The notes: generated from the letters alone by a model not told the origin. A stretch of DNA of 64,000 nt from an uncultured Jannaschia sp. (GCA_947494145.1 CANLTZ010000003.1:1-64000); one strand, 5' to 3'. Shown: positions 52,609-61,847, numbered from the stretch's first letter. Translations and numbers: made by a program.

Positions 52609-52628
52609 CCCGGGGGGCAACCCCCGGG
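52609..52628 (-). repeat. GC-rich hairpin overlapping the lpxD ribosome site
   Basis: CCCGGGGG (52609-52616), GCAA, CCCCCGGG (52621-52628), a perfect 8-bp stem. It lies between the L,D-transpeptidase stop and the lpxD GTG; its lpxD-proximal bases (52609-52611) are part of the GGGAGGG ribosome site (52605-52611). It may be a T-less terminator or an RNA structure modulating lpxD translation. Confidence 0.5.
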
Positions 52629-52635
52629 GCGCGAT

Positions 52636-54210
52636 CTAACTGGGTCGACCGCCCAGTTCCACCCCGGCATCGCGCAACGCCCGCAGCACCGCCGCGTCAC
52701 GCCCGTAAGGATCGCCGCGATAGTTCACGCGACCCGTTGGTGTGACCCAGGCAGACCAATAAACCAGATGCACGCCAATCGGGTCTTCGATATTCACCCG
52801 CTTCTCGCGCCCGGCGGACAGGATGCTCTGAAAGTCACCCTCGGGCGTGTCGGTCTGCGGGGCGAGCAGGTGATAGGCCAACTCCAACGGGCGACCGACC
52901 CGGACGCACCCATGGCTGAAGGTGCGCACATCACGCGCGAACAGGTCTCGTGACGGGGTGTCATGCAAGTAGATATTGTACTGGTTGGGGAACATGAATT
53001 TCACCCGCCCAAGTGCGTTGCGCGGGCCTGGCGCTTGTTTGAGGCTGTAAGGGAAGTTCCCCGCATTGTAGCGGTTGAAATCGATCCGGTTTGGGTTCAC
53101 CCGCCCACTGCGAGAATAGACCTCCAGATGGCGGGCCCCGCCCCGGCGCAGCGCGGGCAGGTATTCGTTCACCGCGATGGATCGCGGCACATGCCAGTAG
53201 GGGTTTATGACCATATGGGTCATCGTGTCGCTGAATTCGGGCGTCCGCCGATCCGGCGTGTCCGCCCCCACCACAACCACTGTGTCGAAGGTTACTTTGC
53301 CGTCATCCACGACATAGGCATGCTGTTCCGCCAGGTTCACCAGGATGTGCCGCGACTCCAATGGCTTGTTCATCCAGCGCTGCCGCTCAAGCCCAATGAC
53401 GATCTGCGCCATGCGATCTTCCAGCGATACGTTGATGGCCGCCAGTGTTGCTGGCCCGACCGTTCCGTCCGGCGTCATGCCGTGGTCGATCTGAAAAGCC
53501 CGGATGGCCGATTCCATCTCTGCGTCGAAGGCTGCAACGGCTGAATGGCGCATGTATCCCATGCGGATCAGGCGATTGCGCAGCGCGACGACAGCCGCGC
53601 CTGTCGCGCCCGGCTCCAAGGTGCCGCTGCTGACCGGATCGCCCCAGCCCCCGGCGGCCCGCATGTCCTGCAATCGCAGCTTTTCACGCAGAAGCCGTGT
53701 GTATTGCGGTGAGGTCGGCCAGAGCCCTTGCACGAAGGCATAGGGGTCGCCCTCCGCAAAAGCCGTGATCTGTTCCAACCAGTCGCGCTTCGGAACCTCG
53801 ATGACGATGCTCCGGTCCACGCTGCGCGGGTTCAGAATGCCCGAACTGACATCTTGTGCATAGCGCAGGAAACGCTGGGTCATACGCACTTCCAACGCGC
53901 CCTGGCTGGCCGCATCCATGGCCGCACCGAACTCCGCACGGATCGTATCGGCATCGTAGCGGGCGGTGGGCAGGCCGTGGTTTCCTGCGGCGTCTAGCGC
54001 CCAGAGGAAGGCCGCACGCCGATTCTCTGCACCTTCCCCCATCCAGATGGGTGCGAAATCTCGGCCCCGGTAGAAGGCGGCAATCGCCTCGTCTTCGGAA
54101 GCGGCCTGCGCCACAGCCTGTTTGAGCGGTGTCACTAGGGGTTCTGACAAGCCAGGCTGCGCAAACGCCAGCAACAGCGCAAGCGCAACAGAAGTCGTTC
54201 TTAGAAACAT
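52636..54210 (-). CDS. YcbB-type L,D-transpeptidase
   Basis: 524 residues with signal peptide (MFLRTTSVALALLLAFAQPG). A peptidoglycan-binding domain (LEPGATGAAVVALRNRLIRM, IDHGMTPDGTVGPATLAAIN) precedes the YkuD catalytic domain. It has HILVNLAEQHAYVVDDGKVT, HMVINPYWHVPRSIAVNEYL and the active-site HGCVR (FSHGCVRVGRPLELAYHLLA). It would form 3-3 crosslinks in the cell wall. Divergent from the DUF882 endopeptidase gene and upstream of lpxD (36 nt), placing three envelope functions side by side. Confidence 0.92.
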   Translation of the reverse strand: MFLRTTSVALALLLAFAQPGLSEPLVTPLKQAVAQAASEDEAIAAFYRGRDFAPIWMGEGAENRRAAFLWALDAAGNHGLPTARYDADTIRAEFGAAMDAASQGALEVRMTQRFLRYAQDVSSGILNPRSVDRSIVIEVPKRDWLEQITAFAEGDPYAFVQGLWPTSPQYTRLLREKLRLQDMRAAGGWGDPVSSGTLEPGATGAAVVALRNRLIRMGYMRHSAVAAFDAEMESAIRAFQIDHGMTPDGTVGPATLAAINVSLEDRMAQIVIGLERQRWMNKPLESRHILVNLAEQHAYVVDDGKVTFDTVVVVGADTPDRRTPEFSDTMTHMVINPYWHVPRSIAVNEYLPALRRGGARHLEVYSRSGRVNPNRIDFNRYNAGNFPYSLKQAPGPRNALGRVKFMFPNQYNIYLHDTPSRDLFARDVRTFSHGCVRVGRPLELAYHLLAPQTDTPEGDFQSILSAGREKRVNIEDPIGVHLVYWSAWVTPTGRVNYRGDPYGRDAAVLRALRDAGVELGGRPS

Positions 54211-54493
54211 TTGCAGCCTCGGGCAGATAAGCGGCAGGACAAGCGGTCACGCTACGGTAACCGGCCCGTGACGGCTGTCCATTCACGAAATGCAAAGAAT
54301 TTTGCTTTAGGCACCCCTGCAACAGATTCGGGAACATCCACGTGATGACGACAATCGGCGGATTTTCGCTCAACCGCTCACGGCATCGCGATCAGAATCG
54401 GGGAATCGCCTCACTTATGCCACACCTGCCGCGTCACATGGGGATGAGACACCTGAGGCCGCGCAGACGGTCCAGCATGCAGACGGGACAATC

Positions 54494-55069
54494 GTGACCG
54501 ATATTACAGGCGTTAAGACATCCATCACGCGACGTGGTTTGCTTGGGGCATTCGCTGCCACTGCAGTCACCGCCGCACCGACATATTCCAATGCTGCGGG
54601 TTTCCTTCGTGGCGCTGGGGACATCCGACGCATCAAAATGCACAATGCCCGAACGGGCGAAAGCATGGACACCATCTACTGGATCGAAGGCGACTATGTT
54701 CGCGACGCACTCCGTGAGGTGAACTTCTTCTTCCGTGACTGGCGTCGGAACGAAGTGAAGCAAATCGACAATCGCACCATCGATATCATTGCCGCGACTC
54801 ATAACTTGGTCGATGCACGGGAACCTTTCCTGCTGCTCTCCGGCTACCGGTCGCCCGCGACGAACGCGATGCTGCGTTCCCGCTCCGGCGGTGTGGCGCG
54901 CAACTCGCTTCATCTTCGCGGCCAAGCGGCTGATGTGCGGCTCAATTCCCGCAGCGTGGCGCAGGTTGCGCGGGCTGCCGCGTCCTGCGGCGCAGGCGGC
55001 GTTGGTCGGTATTCCCGTTCCAACTTCACCCATGTCGATTGCGGCGTGGTGCGCACCTGGGGCGGCTGA
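54494..55069 (+). CDS. DUF882/YcbK-family putative murein endopeptidase (MepK-like)
   Basis: 191 residues from a GTG at 54494. The twin-arginine signal is ITRRGLLGAFAATAVTAAP. The M15-type domain has the zinc-site motifs LLLSGYRSPATNAMLRSRSG, SLHLRGQAADVRL (His-x(6)-Asp) and THVDCGVVRTW (second His). The E. coli homologue MepK cuts 3-3 crosslinks, the bonds made by the L,D-transpeptidase divergently encoded 283 bp away, so the pair probably works on the same substrate. Confidence 0.85.
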   Translation: MTDITGVKTSITRRGLLGAFAATAVTAAPTYSNAAGFLRGAGDIRRIKMHNARTGESMDTIYWIEGDYVRDALREVNFFFRDWRRNEVKQIDNRTIDIIAATHNLVDAREPFLLLSGYRSPATNAMLRSRSGGVARNSLHLRGQAADVRLNSRSVAQVARAAASCGAGGVGRYSRSNFTHVDCGVVRTWGG

Positions 55070-55103
55070 CGCCCCAGCCTTTCCCTGAAACGCCTTTAGC
55101 CCG

Positions 55104-56207
55104 TCACGCGACGGGCCTGATCTTGTTTGCCTGCGCACCTGCGCCGCGCGGAAAGACAAAGCACCGGTCGCGCCGTATCGACAGCCACATGACTGTTCCC
55201 GGTTTTGGCAAGAAGACAGCCGGCACCGTCGCCGTGACTTTCGCACCACCCGTCTCCATCGCGAATTCCACAAGGCTCTCCTTCCCCATGAACCGCGCGC
55301 GCTCTACCCGGCCACAGGCTGGGGCACCCTCACTGGCTGTAGGCGCAGGCCCGCGCCCGCCCCGGTCGAAATCCAGGCGCACATGCTGGGGCCGAAAGAC
55401 GATGTCGACCTCGGTGCCGTCCGGTAGGCCCGGAGCCAGGAACTGACCGAAGGGCGTCTGCGTCAACGCGCCCTCAACAAGCCCGTGCAACTGATTGATA
55501 TCGGAGAAGAACGCCGCTGCCGACAGATCGGCAGGCGCGTTGTAGATGTTGTAGGGCGCCGCACGTTGCACGATCCGCCCGTCGCGCATCAACGCGATCT
55601 GGTCGGCCATGCGCATGGCTTCATCGGGTTCGTGGGTAACGAGGAGAACCGCCGTGCCCTCTTCCTTCAAGACGGACAATGTATCGTCGCGAATGCCGTC
55701 GCGCAGCCGGTTGTCGAGACCCGAAAATGGCTCATCCATCAGCATAATTTTCGGGCGCGGCGCCAAGGCCCGGGCCAAGGCCACGCGCTGCTGCTCCCCA
55801 CCCGACAATTCATGCGGGTGCTTGGCCTCGTAGCCCGCCAGATCCACCCGTGCCAGCAATTCCCTTACCCGTGCGTCTGCCCTGTCGCGGGCTAGGCCAA
55901 AGGCGATGTTCTGTGCCACGTTCAGATGCGGAAAGAGCGCAAAGTCCTGAAACATCAAGCCGATACCCCGGGCTTCCGGCGGCAGGTGGCGCGTGTCGTC
56001 AGACGCGACCTCTCCGTTTAAGGACACGGTGCCTGCATCCTGCCGGTCCACGCCCGCGATGATCCGTAGGGTGGTCGATTTCCCGCAGCCCGACGGCCCC
56101 AACAAGCACGTCACCTGCCCCGCCGCCACGCTCAACGACAAGTCGTCCACGACCCGGCGCCCGTCCAAGACGCGCACCAATCCTTCGGTCGCAAGGCGTG
56201 TGGTCAT
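55104..56207 (-). CDS. orphan ABC transporter ATP-binding protein (FbpC/PotA type)
   Basis: 367 residues. Walker A GPSGCGKST, Q-loop LMFQDFALFPHLNV, signature LSGGEQQR, Walker B IMLMDEPFSGLD and switch His in VTHEPDEAMRMADQIA. The C-terminal TOBE-like domain (TEVDIVFRPQHVRLDFDRGG) is typical of ferric iron/polyamine importers. No permease or binding protein is next to it, so its partners must be elsewhere. Confidence 0.87.
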   Translation of the reverse strand: MTTRLATEGLVRVLDGRRVVDDLSLSVAAGQVTCLLGPSGCGKSTTLRIIAGVDRQDAGTVSLNGEVASDDTRHLPPEARGIGLMFQDFALFPHLNVAQNIAFGLARDRADARVRELLARVDLAGYEAKHPHELSGGEQQRVALARALAPRPKIMLMDEPFSGLDNRLRDGIRDDTLSVLKEEGTAVLLVTHEPDEAMRMADQIALMRDGRIVQRAAPYNIYNAPADLSAAAFFSDINQLHGLVEGALTQTPFGQFLAPGLPDGTEVDIVFRPQHVRLDFDRGGRGPAPTASEGAPACGRVERARFMGKESLVEFAMETGGAKVTATVPAVFLPKPGTVMWLSIRRDRCFVFPRGAGAQANKIRPVA

Positions 56208-56276
56208 CTAGCGGCTATTCCCGAGCTTTCCGGTCAGGATGACCTAACAGTCTGCCCAAGGCCCGTAAAGCAAGGT

Positions 56277-56708
56277 TCAGAGAACCTCGCCCACCTGCTT
56301 TTCCTGCCGCGCATAGAGGTAGATCAGGAAGCTCAGCAACGCGACCAGGCCCAGCGTGACCCAGGCAATCGCCCCGCCGCCCACCAGCGCGATCAGCGTG
56401 GGCGACGCAAAGACCAGTGCCCAGACATAAAGTGCCAACAGGCCCACGAAGGACAGGCCCAGCATCCAGACCGAGCTGCGGATGTGAGCCAACAGGCACA
56501 AACCGCCCACCAGCGCCAAGGTCGCCTGGATGCCCCAGACGCCATGGACCCAGCCCGGCAGGCTGGTCAGCCACGCCACCTGGTCGGGCGGATAGAATTC
56601 CAGCCAACCCAGTTGCAGGCCGTAGGACACCAGGACGTATTCGACCATCGACAAGATGCCGAACAGCGTCGCGATCCCGCCCATCACATAGAAATGCCAG
56701 CGCCGCAT
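56277..56708 (-). CDS. hypothetical four-helix membrane protein
   Basis: 143 residues from the ATG at 56708, chosen for its strong GGAGGGG ribosome site; upstream ATGs lack one. Four hydrophobic segments: FYVMGGIATLFGILSMVEYV, HGVWGIQATLALVGGLCLLA, LGLSFVGLLALYVWALVFAS and AIAWVTLGLVALLSFLIYLY. No known motif. It lies downstream of the RTX gene across two hairpins and may be transcribed separately. Confidence 0.65.
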   Translation of the reverse strand: MRRWHFYVMGGIATLFGILSMVEYVLVSYGLQLGWLEFYPPDQVAWLTSLPGWVHGVWGIQATLALVGGLCLLAHIRSSVWMLGLSFVGLLALYVWALVFASPTLIALVGGGAIAWVTLGLVALLSFLIYLYARQEKQVGEVL

Positions 56709-56770
56709 GAACCCCTCCGCGCGTTCCATCGAGATCGGCCTATCACGAATTTCGGCAGCCTCAAACGCCA

Positions 56771-56834
56771 ACGGGGGCGCGGCAATCCGACTGCGCCCCC
56801 GTTGCGTCGGGGCCTGCCGCAAAGGCCGCCCCGA
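56771..56834 (-). terminator. two consecutive hairpins after the RTX gene
   Basis: ACGGGGGCGC (56771-56780) pairs perfectly with GCGCCCCCGT (56793-56802). TCGGGGC (56807-56813) pairs with GCCCCGA (56828-56834). They fill the gap between the RTX stop (56844) and the small membrane gene. No T-run, so termination would be Rho-assisted. Confidence 0.45.
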
Positions 56835-56843
56835 TGCTGCATA

Positions 56844-59800
56844 TTACCTGGCCAAAAGTTCTGCTTCCTGGCGCTTCAGCATCCGGCGTGCGGCGATATA
56901 GCCCGCGCGACCTTCTTGTTCGCGCAGATCAGGGAAGATCGTAAAGATCTCCTCCCGCTGTGCTCGGCCCAGCCCTTTGAGCGAATGGTCGCCCGGCTGG
57001 AAGCTTTCGGTCCAAGCGCCATCGGACAGAATGACCTCGTGATTGTCGAACATGACGTGGATGTAGGTGACATCGGCAATTTCGGCCCGCTCGATCCCGG
57101 GCCGCCCGACCAGATGCTTCGCCGCCACGAGCACTTCACGCTCATCGAAGTAAAGCATCGTTTCGTCATTCGCGATCAGCACTCGGTGCTGCGGCGACAC
57201 TTCCATGTCCCGCTCCGGCAGGCCGTGGCCCAGGGCACCCTTGCGGATGATGACCGCGCGCAGCGCGCCATCCGCGGCCAGTTCGGCTGCGGTCAGATCC
57301 CGCTGCCCTGTCCACCGCACCATCTGGATACCGTTGTCGCGGGTGATGACCCGGTCGCCGACTTCTAGCGATTCCACCGGCACTTCGCCCCGCGGCGTCG
57401 CGATCAGCGTTCCGGGCGTGAAGCAGGGGATGACCGCCTCGATATCTTCGAACTTAGCGGTGGAACCGTCTTCGAATGTGACAACCCCGTCCTCACCATC
57501 GTCCGGGTCGAACTCGATAAAGTCGACATCCGAACCGGTCAGGTCGAGGATATCGAAGTCATCCCCGCCAGAGCCACCGTCGATCATGTCGCCGCCATCG
57601 GCGCCAAGGATCAAATCTCGGTCATCGCCCGCATCGATCATGTCGGCCCCGTCGCCGCCAATAATCGTGTCGGCACCGCCGCCGCCGGTGATGATGTCCT
57701 CATCATCTCCGCCATCGATCAGATCAGCCGCGCCCGACCCGTTCAAGGTGTCGTTGCCCGCATCACCCAGTAAGGTATCGCGGCCACCGCCACCATCGAT
57801 CAGGTCGTCCCCATTCCCACCGGAGATTGTATCCGCGCCCTCAAGACCGTCGATAACGTCGTCGCCATTGCCCCCGAAGATCGAGTCGCTTCCCGACCCG
57901 CCGGAGATGGTGTCATCGTCCGAGCCGCCGTCGATCGTATCCTGACCGGGCCCGGCCGTGATCACGTCAGCGCCGTCGCCGCCAGAGATCGAGTCGTCGC
58001 CACTGCCCCCGTCGATCACGTCGCCATCGCGGGACCCGTCGATGGTGTCATTACCGCCACCGCCCGAAATCGTGTCCTGGCCTTGGACGCCTTGCAGCAG
58101 GTCATCGCCGTCGCCGCCATCCAGCAGGTCGTCGTCCAAACCGCCGATCAGCGTGTCGTCACCGTCTTCGCCAAAGAGCTCATCGGCCCCGTTTCCACCA
58201 AGGATGGAGTCGTTGCCGTCACCGCCAAACACTTCATCGTCCCCGGCACCTGCCAACACAGTATCGTCGCCACCGCCGGCCAGGATGATGTCGTCATCGC
58301 CGACCTCACCCGGCAGAAGCGCATCACCGTTGTCGACGAAATCGCCGTTGGGGTCGCCATCAAAATCGACGTCGATCAGTTCCCCATCGTCGCTGCCTTC
58401 CACGATCCCGTCGGGGTCGTCATCACCGGCACCGCCGATGCCGTCATCGACAGCGCCCAACACCTTCTCGATGTTGACGAATGTCGTGGTCTCGCCCGTT
58501 CGCTCTCCATCGTCATCCAGGAAGAAGATCGTCCCGGCCTCGGGGTCGTCGGGGTCAAACTCGACCGCTGCGTTGGCGCCCGTCAGATCCAGCGTGTCGC
58601 AATCGTCGCCGCCTTCGCTGCCATCGATCACATCGCCAGGGCCCACGCGCACGAACACGTCGCGGTCGTCGCCGCCGGTTAGAACGTCACTACCCTCGCC
58701 GCCCGAAATCGTGTCGTTGCCCGCGCCGCCATCGACCGTGTCGTCGCCATTGCCGCCCAGGATCGAGTCGTCGCCGTCGCCGCCATTGGCGACATCATCG
58801 CCGCCAGAACCCGACAAAGTGTCGTTGCCCACGCCACCATCGAGCACGTCATTGTTGGCGCTGCCAGAGACACTGTCATCGCCCGCGCCACCATCAAGCG
58901 TATCGTCGCCACCCTGACCGCGGATGGAATCGTTACCCTCCCCGCCCGTGATCACATCGTTCTGCGCACCGCCTTCGACCACGTCGTCGCCTGCGCCACC
59001 ATCCAGCGTATCGGCACCGTCGCCCCCCTGGATCGTGTCATTGCCCGCGCCACCATTGACCACGTCGTCACCGTTGCCGGCATCGACCAGATCGTCCCCG
59101 TCGCCCGCTTCGACCTCATCATTGCCTTCGCCCGCCAGCACGGTGTCGTCGCCGCCACCCGCCATGATGATGTCGTCGTCGCCTTCTTCGCCCGGCAGGA
59201 TCGCGTCGTCGTTGTCGACGAAGTCGCCATTGGGATCACCGTCGAAATCGACGTCGATCAACTCGCCATCATCGGTGCCTTCCACGATCCCGTCGGGGTC
59301 ATCGTCGCCTGCACCGCCGAGACCATCGACACCGATGATCTTCTCGATGTTGATGAAAGTCGCCGTCTCGCCCGTCCGCTCCCCGTCATCGTCGAGGAAG
59401 AAGATCGTCCCGGCCTCCGGGTCATCGGGATTGAACTCAACGGCGACATTGGCCCCAGTGAGATCCAGAGTGTCACAGTCGTCGCCCCCCTCACCGCCGT
59501 CGATCTCATCCCCGGCGGTAATGCCGGTAAACACGTCGCGGTCGTCGCCACCGGAGAGTGTATCGACCCCGTCGCCCCCGACCAGGGTGTCGTTCCCCGC
59601 GCCGCCCTTCACCTCATCATTGCCGTCGCCGCCGTCCAGAACGTCGTCGCCTTCCCCGCCAACGAGCGTGTCGTCGCCGTCGCCGCCGTTCAAGACGTCG
59701 TCGCCGTCTTCACCGACGAGCCTGTCATCGCCCGTTCCGCCCATGAGCGTGTCGTCACCGTCGCCGCCAAACAGGCGATCATCGCCATCGCCGCCTTTGA

Positions 59801-60851
59801 GCGCATCGTCACCGGCGCCGCCATCAAGCTGGTCATCGCCACCTTCGCCAAAGAGCATGTCGTCGCCGTCATCCCCGAACAGGGAATCGTCGCCGCCTTG
59901 GCCATGGATCCAATCGTTGCCCTCGCCGCCCCGGACCACGTCGTTGCCCGCGCCCATCCAGATTTCTTCATCGCCAGCCCCACCAAGGGCCGTGTCGTTG
60001 CCCGCGCCACCGATGATCGTGTCATCGCCATCGCCTGCGACGAGCCGGTCGTCACCATCGCCCCCGTTGAGAAGGTCGTCGCCATCGCCGCCTTCAAGCG
60101 TGTCGTCGCCGTCTTCACCAAAGAGCCGGTCATCGCCGTCCATACCGCACAGGATATCGTCGCCGACGCTGCCTTTGACGGTGTCGTCACCGTCGCCCGC
60201 CATTACGAAATCGTCGTCACCGGTCGTACCGCGTACGCCTAGGGCGTCGTTTGCGTCGATCCGGTCGCCATGGGCGTCCACATAGGTCAGATCGATCAGG
60301 TCATCGCCTTCGGTGCCATCCACGATGCCATCGGGCGAAACCGGGGGCGTGAAAATCAGGTCATCGACCGCGCCGGAGCCGGCGATGTCGATGGTCATGT
60401 ACATTACGCCTTCGGTGTCGATATCGACGACCTTCAGGCCATTATCGGCCGTGCGCACATCGATCTGGCGAATGAAATGCCCGTTCTCATCATAAAGCTT
60501 GATCCAGGCGCCATGTTCGACATCCAGAACGGTGAGCTTGTCGACCTGCACGGGCTCATCGAAGGTGAAGAGGAACCGCGCGCCACCGGCATTGTCATCC
60601 GGGTCACTGCTATCGCCATCTTCGGACGCGATCAGAACGCCGCCTTGGTCATCGAATAAAAGGTCATCGTCGCCACCCGAGACGGGGCCATCGGGGTCCT
60701 GACCGCTATCGAAGATCATTGCGGGGTTGTGGCCTGCAACATGGTTCGTGCCGGGCACGAGGCTTCGGATGGTCAGCCCCTGTTCGGCGAATTGGTCGCT
60801 GATGACGGTTCCGGCGGGCAGATTGAAATCAATGTGGATCGGATTGGTCAT
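56844..60851 (-). CDS. giant RTX calcium-binding protein with C-terminal Hint domain
   Basis: 1335 residues, very acidic. AAGGAG precedes the ATG. Residues about 1-165 form a non-repeat domain that looks like a galactose-binding-like or PEP-CTERM-like beta sandwich. From about 180 to 1110 are tandem RTX nonapeptides (GGxGxDxUx), interrupted by two near-identical modules. Residue 1143 (Cys, in PCFTPGTLIATPRGEVPVES) starts a Hint domain (SLEVGDRVITRDNGIQMVRW, VSPQHRVLIANDE), the fold of inteins and hedgehog autoprocessing proteins. The tail is helical. No Sec signal is seen; RTX proteins usually leave by a type I system, and no such exporter is in the window. Surface or secreted location likely. 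Confidence 0.93.
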   Translation of the reverse strand: MTNPIHIDFNLPAGTVISDQFAEQGLTIRSLVPGTNHVAGHNPAMIFDSGQDPDGPVSGGDDDLLFDDQGGVLIASEDGDSSDPDDNAGGARFLFTFDEPVQVDKLTVLDVEHGAWIKLYDENGHFIRQIDVRTADNGLKVVDIDTEGVMYMTIDIAGSGAVDDLIFTPPVSPDGIVDGTEGDDLIDLTYVDAHGDRIDANDALGVRGTTGDDDFVMAGDGDDTVKGSVGDDILCGMDGDDRLFGEDGDDTLEGGDGDDLLNGGDGDDRLVAGDGDDTIIGGAGNDTALGGAGDEEIWMGAGNDVVRGGEGNDWIHGQGGDDSLFGDDGDDMLFGEGGDDQLDGGAGDDALKGGDGDDRLFGGDGDDTLMGGTGDDRLVGEDGDDVLNGGDGDDTLVGGEGDDVLDGGDGNDEVKGGAGNDTLVGGDGVDTLSGGDDRDVFTGITAGDEIDGGEGGDDCDTLDLTGANVAVEFNPDDPEAGTIFFLDDDGERTGETATFINIEKIIGVDGLGGAGDDDPDGIVEGTDDGELIDVDFDGDPNGDFVDNDDAILPGEEGDDDIIMAGGGDDTVLAGEGNDEVEAGDGDDLVDAGNGDDVVNGGAGNDTIQGGDGADTLDGGAGDDVVEGGAQNDVITGGEGNDSIRGQGGDDTLDGGAGDDSVSGSANNDVLDGGVGNDTLSGSGGDDVANGGDGDDSILGGNGDDTVDGGAGNDTISGGEGSDVLTGGDDRDVFVRVGPGDVIDGSEGGDDCDTLDLTGANAAVEFDPDDPEAGTIFFLDDDGERTGETTTFVNIEKVLGAVDDGIGGAGDDDPDGIVEGSDDGELIDVDFDGDPNGDFVDNGDALLPGEVGDDDIILAGGGDDTVLAGAGDDEVFGGDGNDSILGGNGADELFGEDGDDTLIGGLDDDLLDGGDGDDLLQGVQGQDTISGGGGNDTIDGSRDGDVIDGGSGDDSISGGDGADVITAGPGQDTIDGGSDDDTISGGSGSDSIFGGNGDDVIDGLEGADTISGGNGDDLIDGGGGRDTLLGDAGNDTLNGSGAADLIDGGDDEDIITGGGGADTIIGGDGADMIDAGDDRDLILGADGGDMIDGGSGGDDFDILDLTGSDVDFIEFDPDDGEDGVVTFEDGSTAKFEDIEAVIPCFTPGTLIATPRGEVPVESLEVGDRVITRDNGIQMVRWTGQRDLTAAELAADGALRAVIIRKGALGHGLPERDMEVSPQHRVLIANDETMLYFDEREVLVAAKHLVGRPGIERAEIADVTYIHVMFDNHEVILSDGAWTESFQPGDHSLKGLGRAQREEIFTIFPDLREQEGRAGYIAARRMLKRQEAELLAR
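58245..59500 (-). repeat. duplicated ~120-codon module inside the RTX gene
   Basis: Two copies, about 59140-59500 and 58245-58620. Each begins with GGDDCDTLDLTGAN, passes through PDDPEAGTIFFLDDDGERTG and GDDDPDGIVEG, and ends with DDGELIDVDFDGDPNGDFVD and GGGDDTVLAG. They differ at only a few positions (for example VAVEFN versus AAVEFD), which points to a recent internal duplication or ongoing homogenisation. Confidence 0.8.
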
Positions 60852-60863
60852 GACAAATGCTCC

Positions 60864-60989
60864 TTATGCCGCGCCGTGGCGCGCAGGCCGCGCGGCATTT
60901 CGGCAAAGATCGAAAACAACAGGGTCCGGAGCTGTCGATGTCACAGCGCACTGCTGGCGCGTGACTTCAATGTTCAGTGTCGTCGTCAT
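60864..60989 (-). CDS. possible 41-residue leader peptide upstream of the RTX gene
   Basis: ATG at 60989 with GGAG about 8 nt upstream. It ends 12 nt before the RTX ATG. The peptide (MTTTLNIEVTRQQCAVTSTA, then PDPVVFDLCRNAARPARHGA) has no known domain. It could be a small partner or a translated leader; chance is possible. Confidence 0.3.
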   Translation of the reverse strand: MTTTLNIEVTRQQCAVTSTAPDPVVFDLCRNAARPARHGAA

Positions 60990-61658
60990 GACAGCATCTC
61001 CACTCGGTCCCGTTACAACCACCCTGGGTGACTGGACGATGCGTGGTGGAGCCCGGCGAAATAGCGGACGCACATGATGGCTGCGGGGCTGTGATACCTT
61101 GACCGAACGATCCCGCGGGATGAAATTCACCCCCTTTGACACACCAAATTGGCGCGCGCGCACGTCGGTCTAGGCATCCGACCCGGATGCACATATGTGC
61201 GGCCGCCCCCGTGGCCAACAGACATCGCCCCCCAGTTGGGCGTGGAACAACTTTTAACGAATGGCCCGACGCTGGGAAAGCGAAATGAGGCGGAAATTGG
61301 CTTAACCACCCTTCATTTTGCCAGAAGAATGCCAGAATTGGGCCCGGAAGGCCCTGGAAAGGCAAAAGATCGTTTCGTCAAGGGAAACAATCGCGAACAT
61401 GGATCATTGCTTCCCAAGGCGCTTTGGATGCCGGACACCAAACCCGCTTGGCTGAGTCGTAGCTCGCCACTAACGCCCCGCCTCGGAATTGTCCGCGTTT
61501 GGGCATCGAAATGTGGCGAGAACAGGGCACGCAGAAAATGGACTGTTTCCGAAACAGCGACGAAAAGCATGATGGGACTTGGTTGACCGGCAACACGCAG
61601 CTTTACCCGCCGAAGCGAATACAAATTTGGCGAAGTCACCCGCCTTAGAAGCTGCCGA
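60990..61658. other. intergenic region between the RTX gene and tRNA-Leu
   Basis: About 670 bp. It should hold the RTX promoter. A perfect small palindrome, CTGTTTC-C-GAAACAG, lies at 61543-61557. Open frames on both strands lack ribosome sites and domain signals. Nothing else recognised. Confidence 0.5.
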
Positions 61659-61743
61659 TGGTACCCGTGGCCGGACTCGAACCGGCAAGCCTTGCGGCGG
61701 CGGATTTTGAATCCGCTGCGTCTACCAATTCCGCCACACGGGC
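61659..61743 (-). tRNA. tRNA-Leu (anticodon CAA)
   Basis: The minus strand reads GCCCGTGTGGCGGAATTGG at the 5' end, with an anticodon stem GCGGA/TCCGC around the loop TTCAAAA (anticodon CAA). A variable arm and a T-arm with GGTTCGAGTCC follow, then an acceptor ending with an encoded CCA (61659-61661). 85 nt, a normal class II tRNA. It decodes UUG. Confidence 0.95.
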
Positions 61744-61847
61744 AGCGACACAGGCCCTAGCCCTCTGCCGAGGTGGCGTCAATCGGTCTTGCAACACGCG
61801 CGCCTCTCTCTTGACCCGGGCGGGCTTCCATGGGACGGGCCCGCCCC

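Noticed and set aside
57480-60240. Regular short repeats that could look like a CRISPR or minisatellite array.
   Set aside because: The periodicity is in codons of RTX nonapeptides within one long reading frame; there are no constant repeats separated by unique spacers.
58924-60285. 453-codon plus-strand open frame opposite the RTX gene (and a similar one at 57958-58917).
   Set aside because: The product is Ser/Pro repeats, the exact antisense of RTX Gly/Asp codons; it is a by-product of repeat codon usage with no ribosome site.
61149-61586. 145-codon plus-strand frame before tRNA-Leu.
   Set aside because: No ribosome site, no family resemblance, and an overlapping minus-strand frame of equal quality; likely chance.
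61659-61743. tRNA-Leu as an integration site for the RTX region.
   Set aside because: No integrase gene and no direct repeat of the tRNA 3' end was found nearby.
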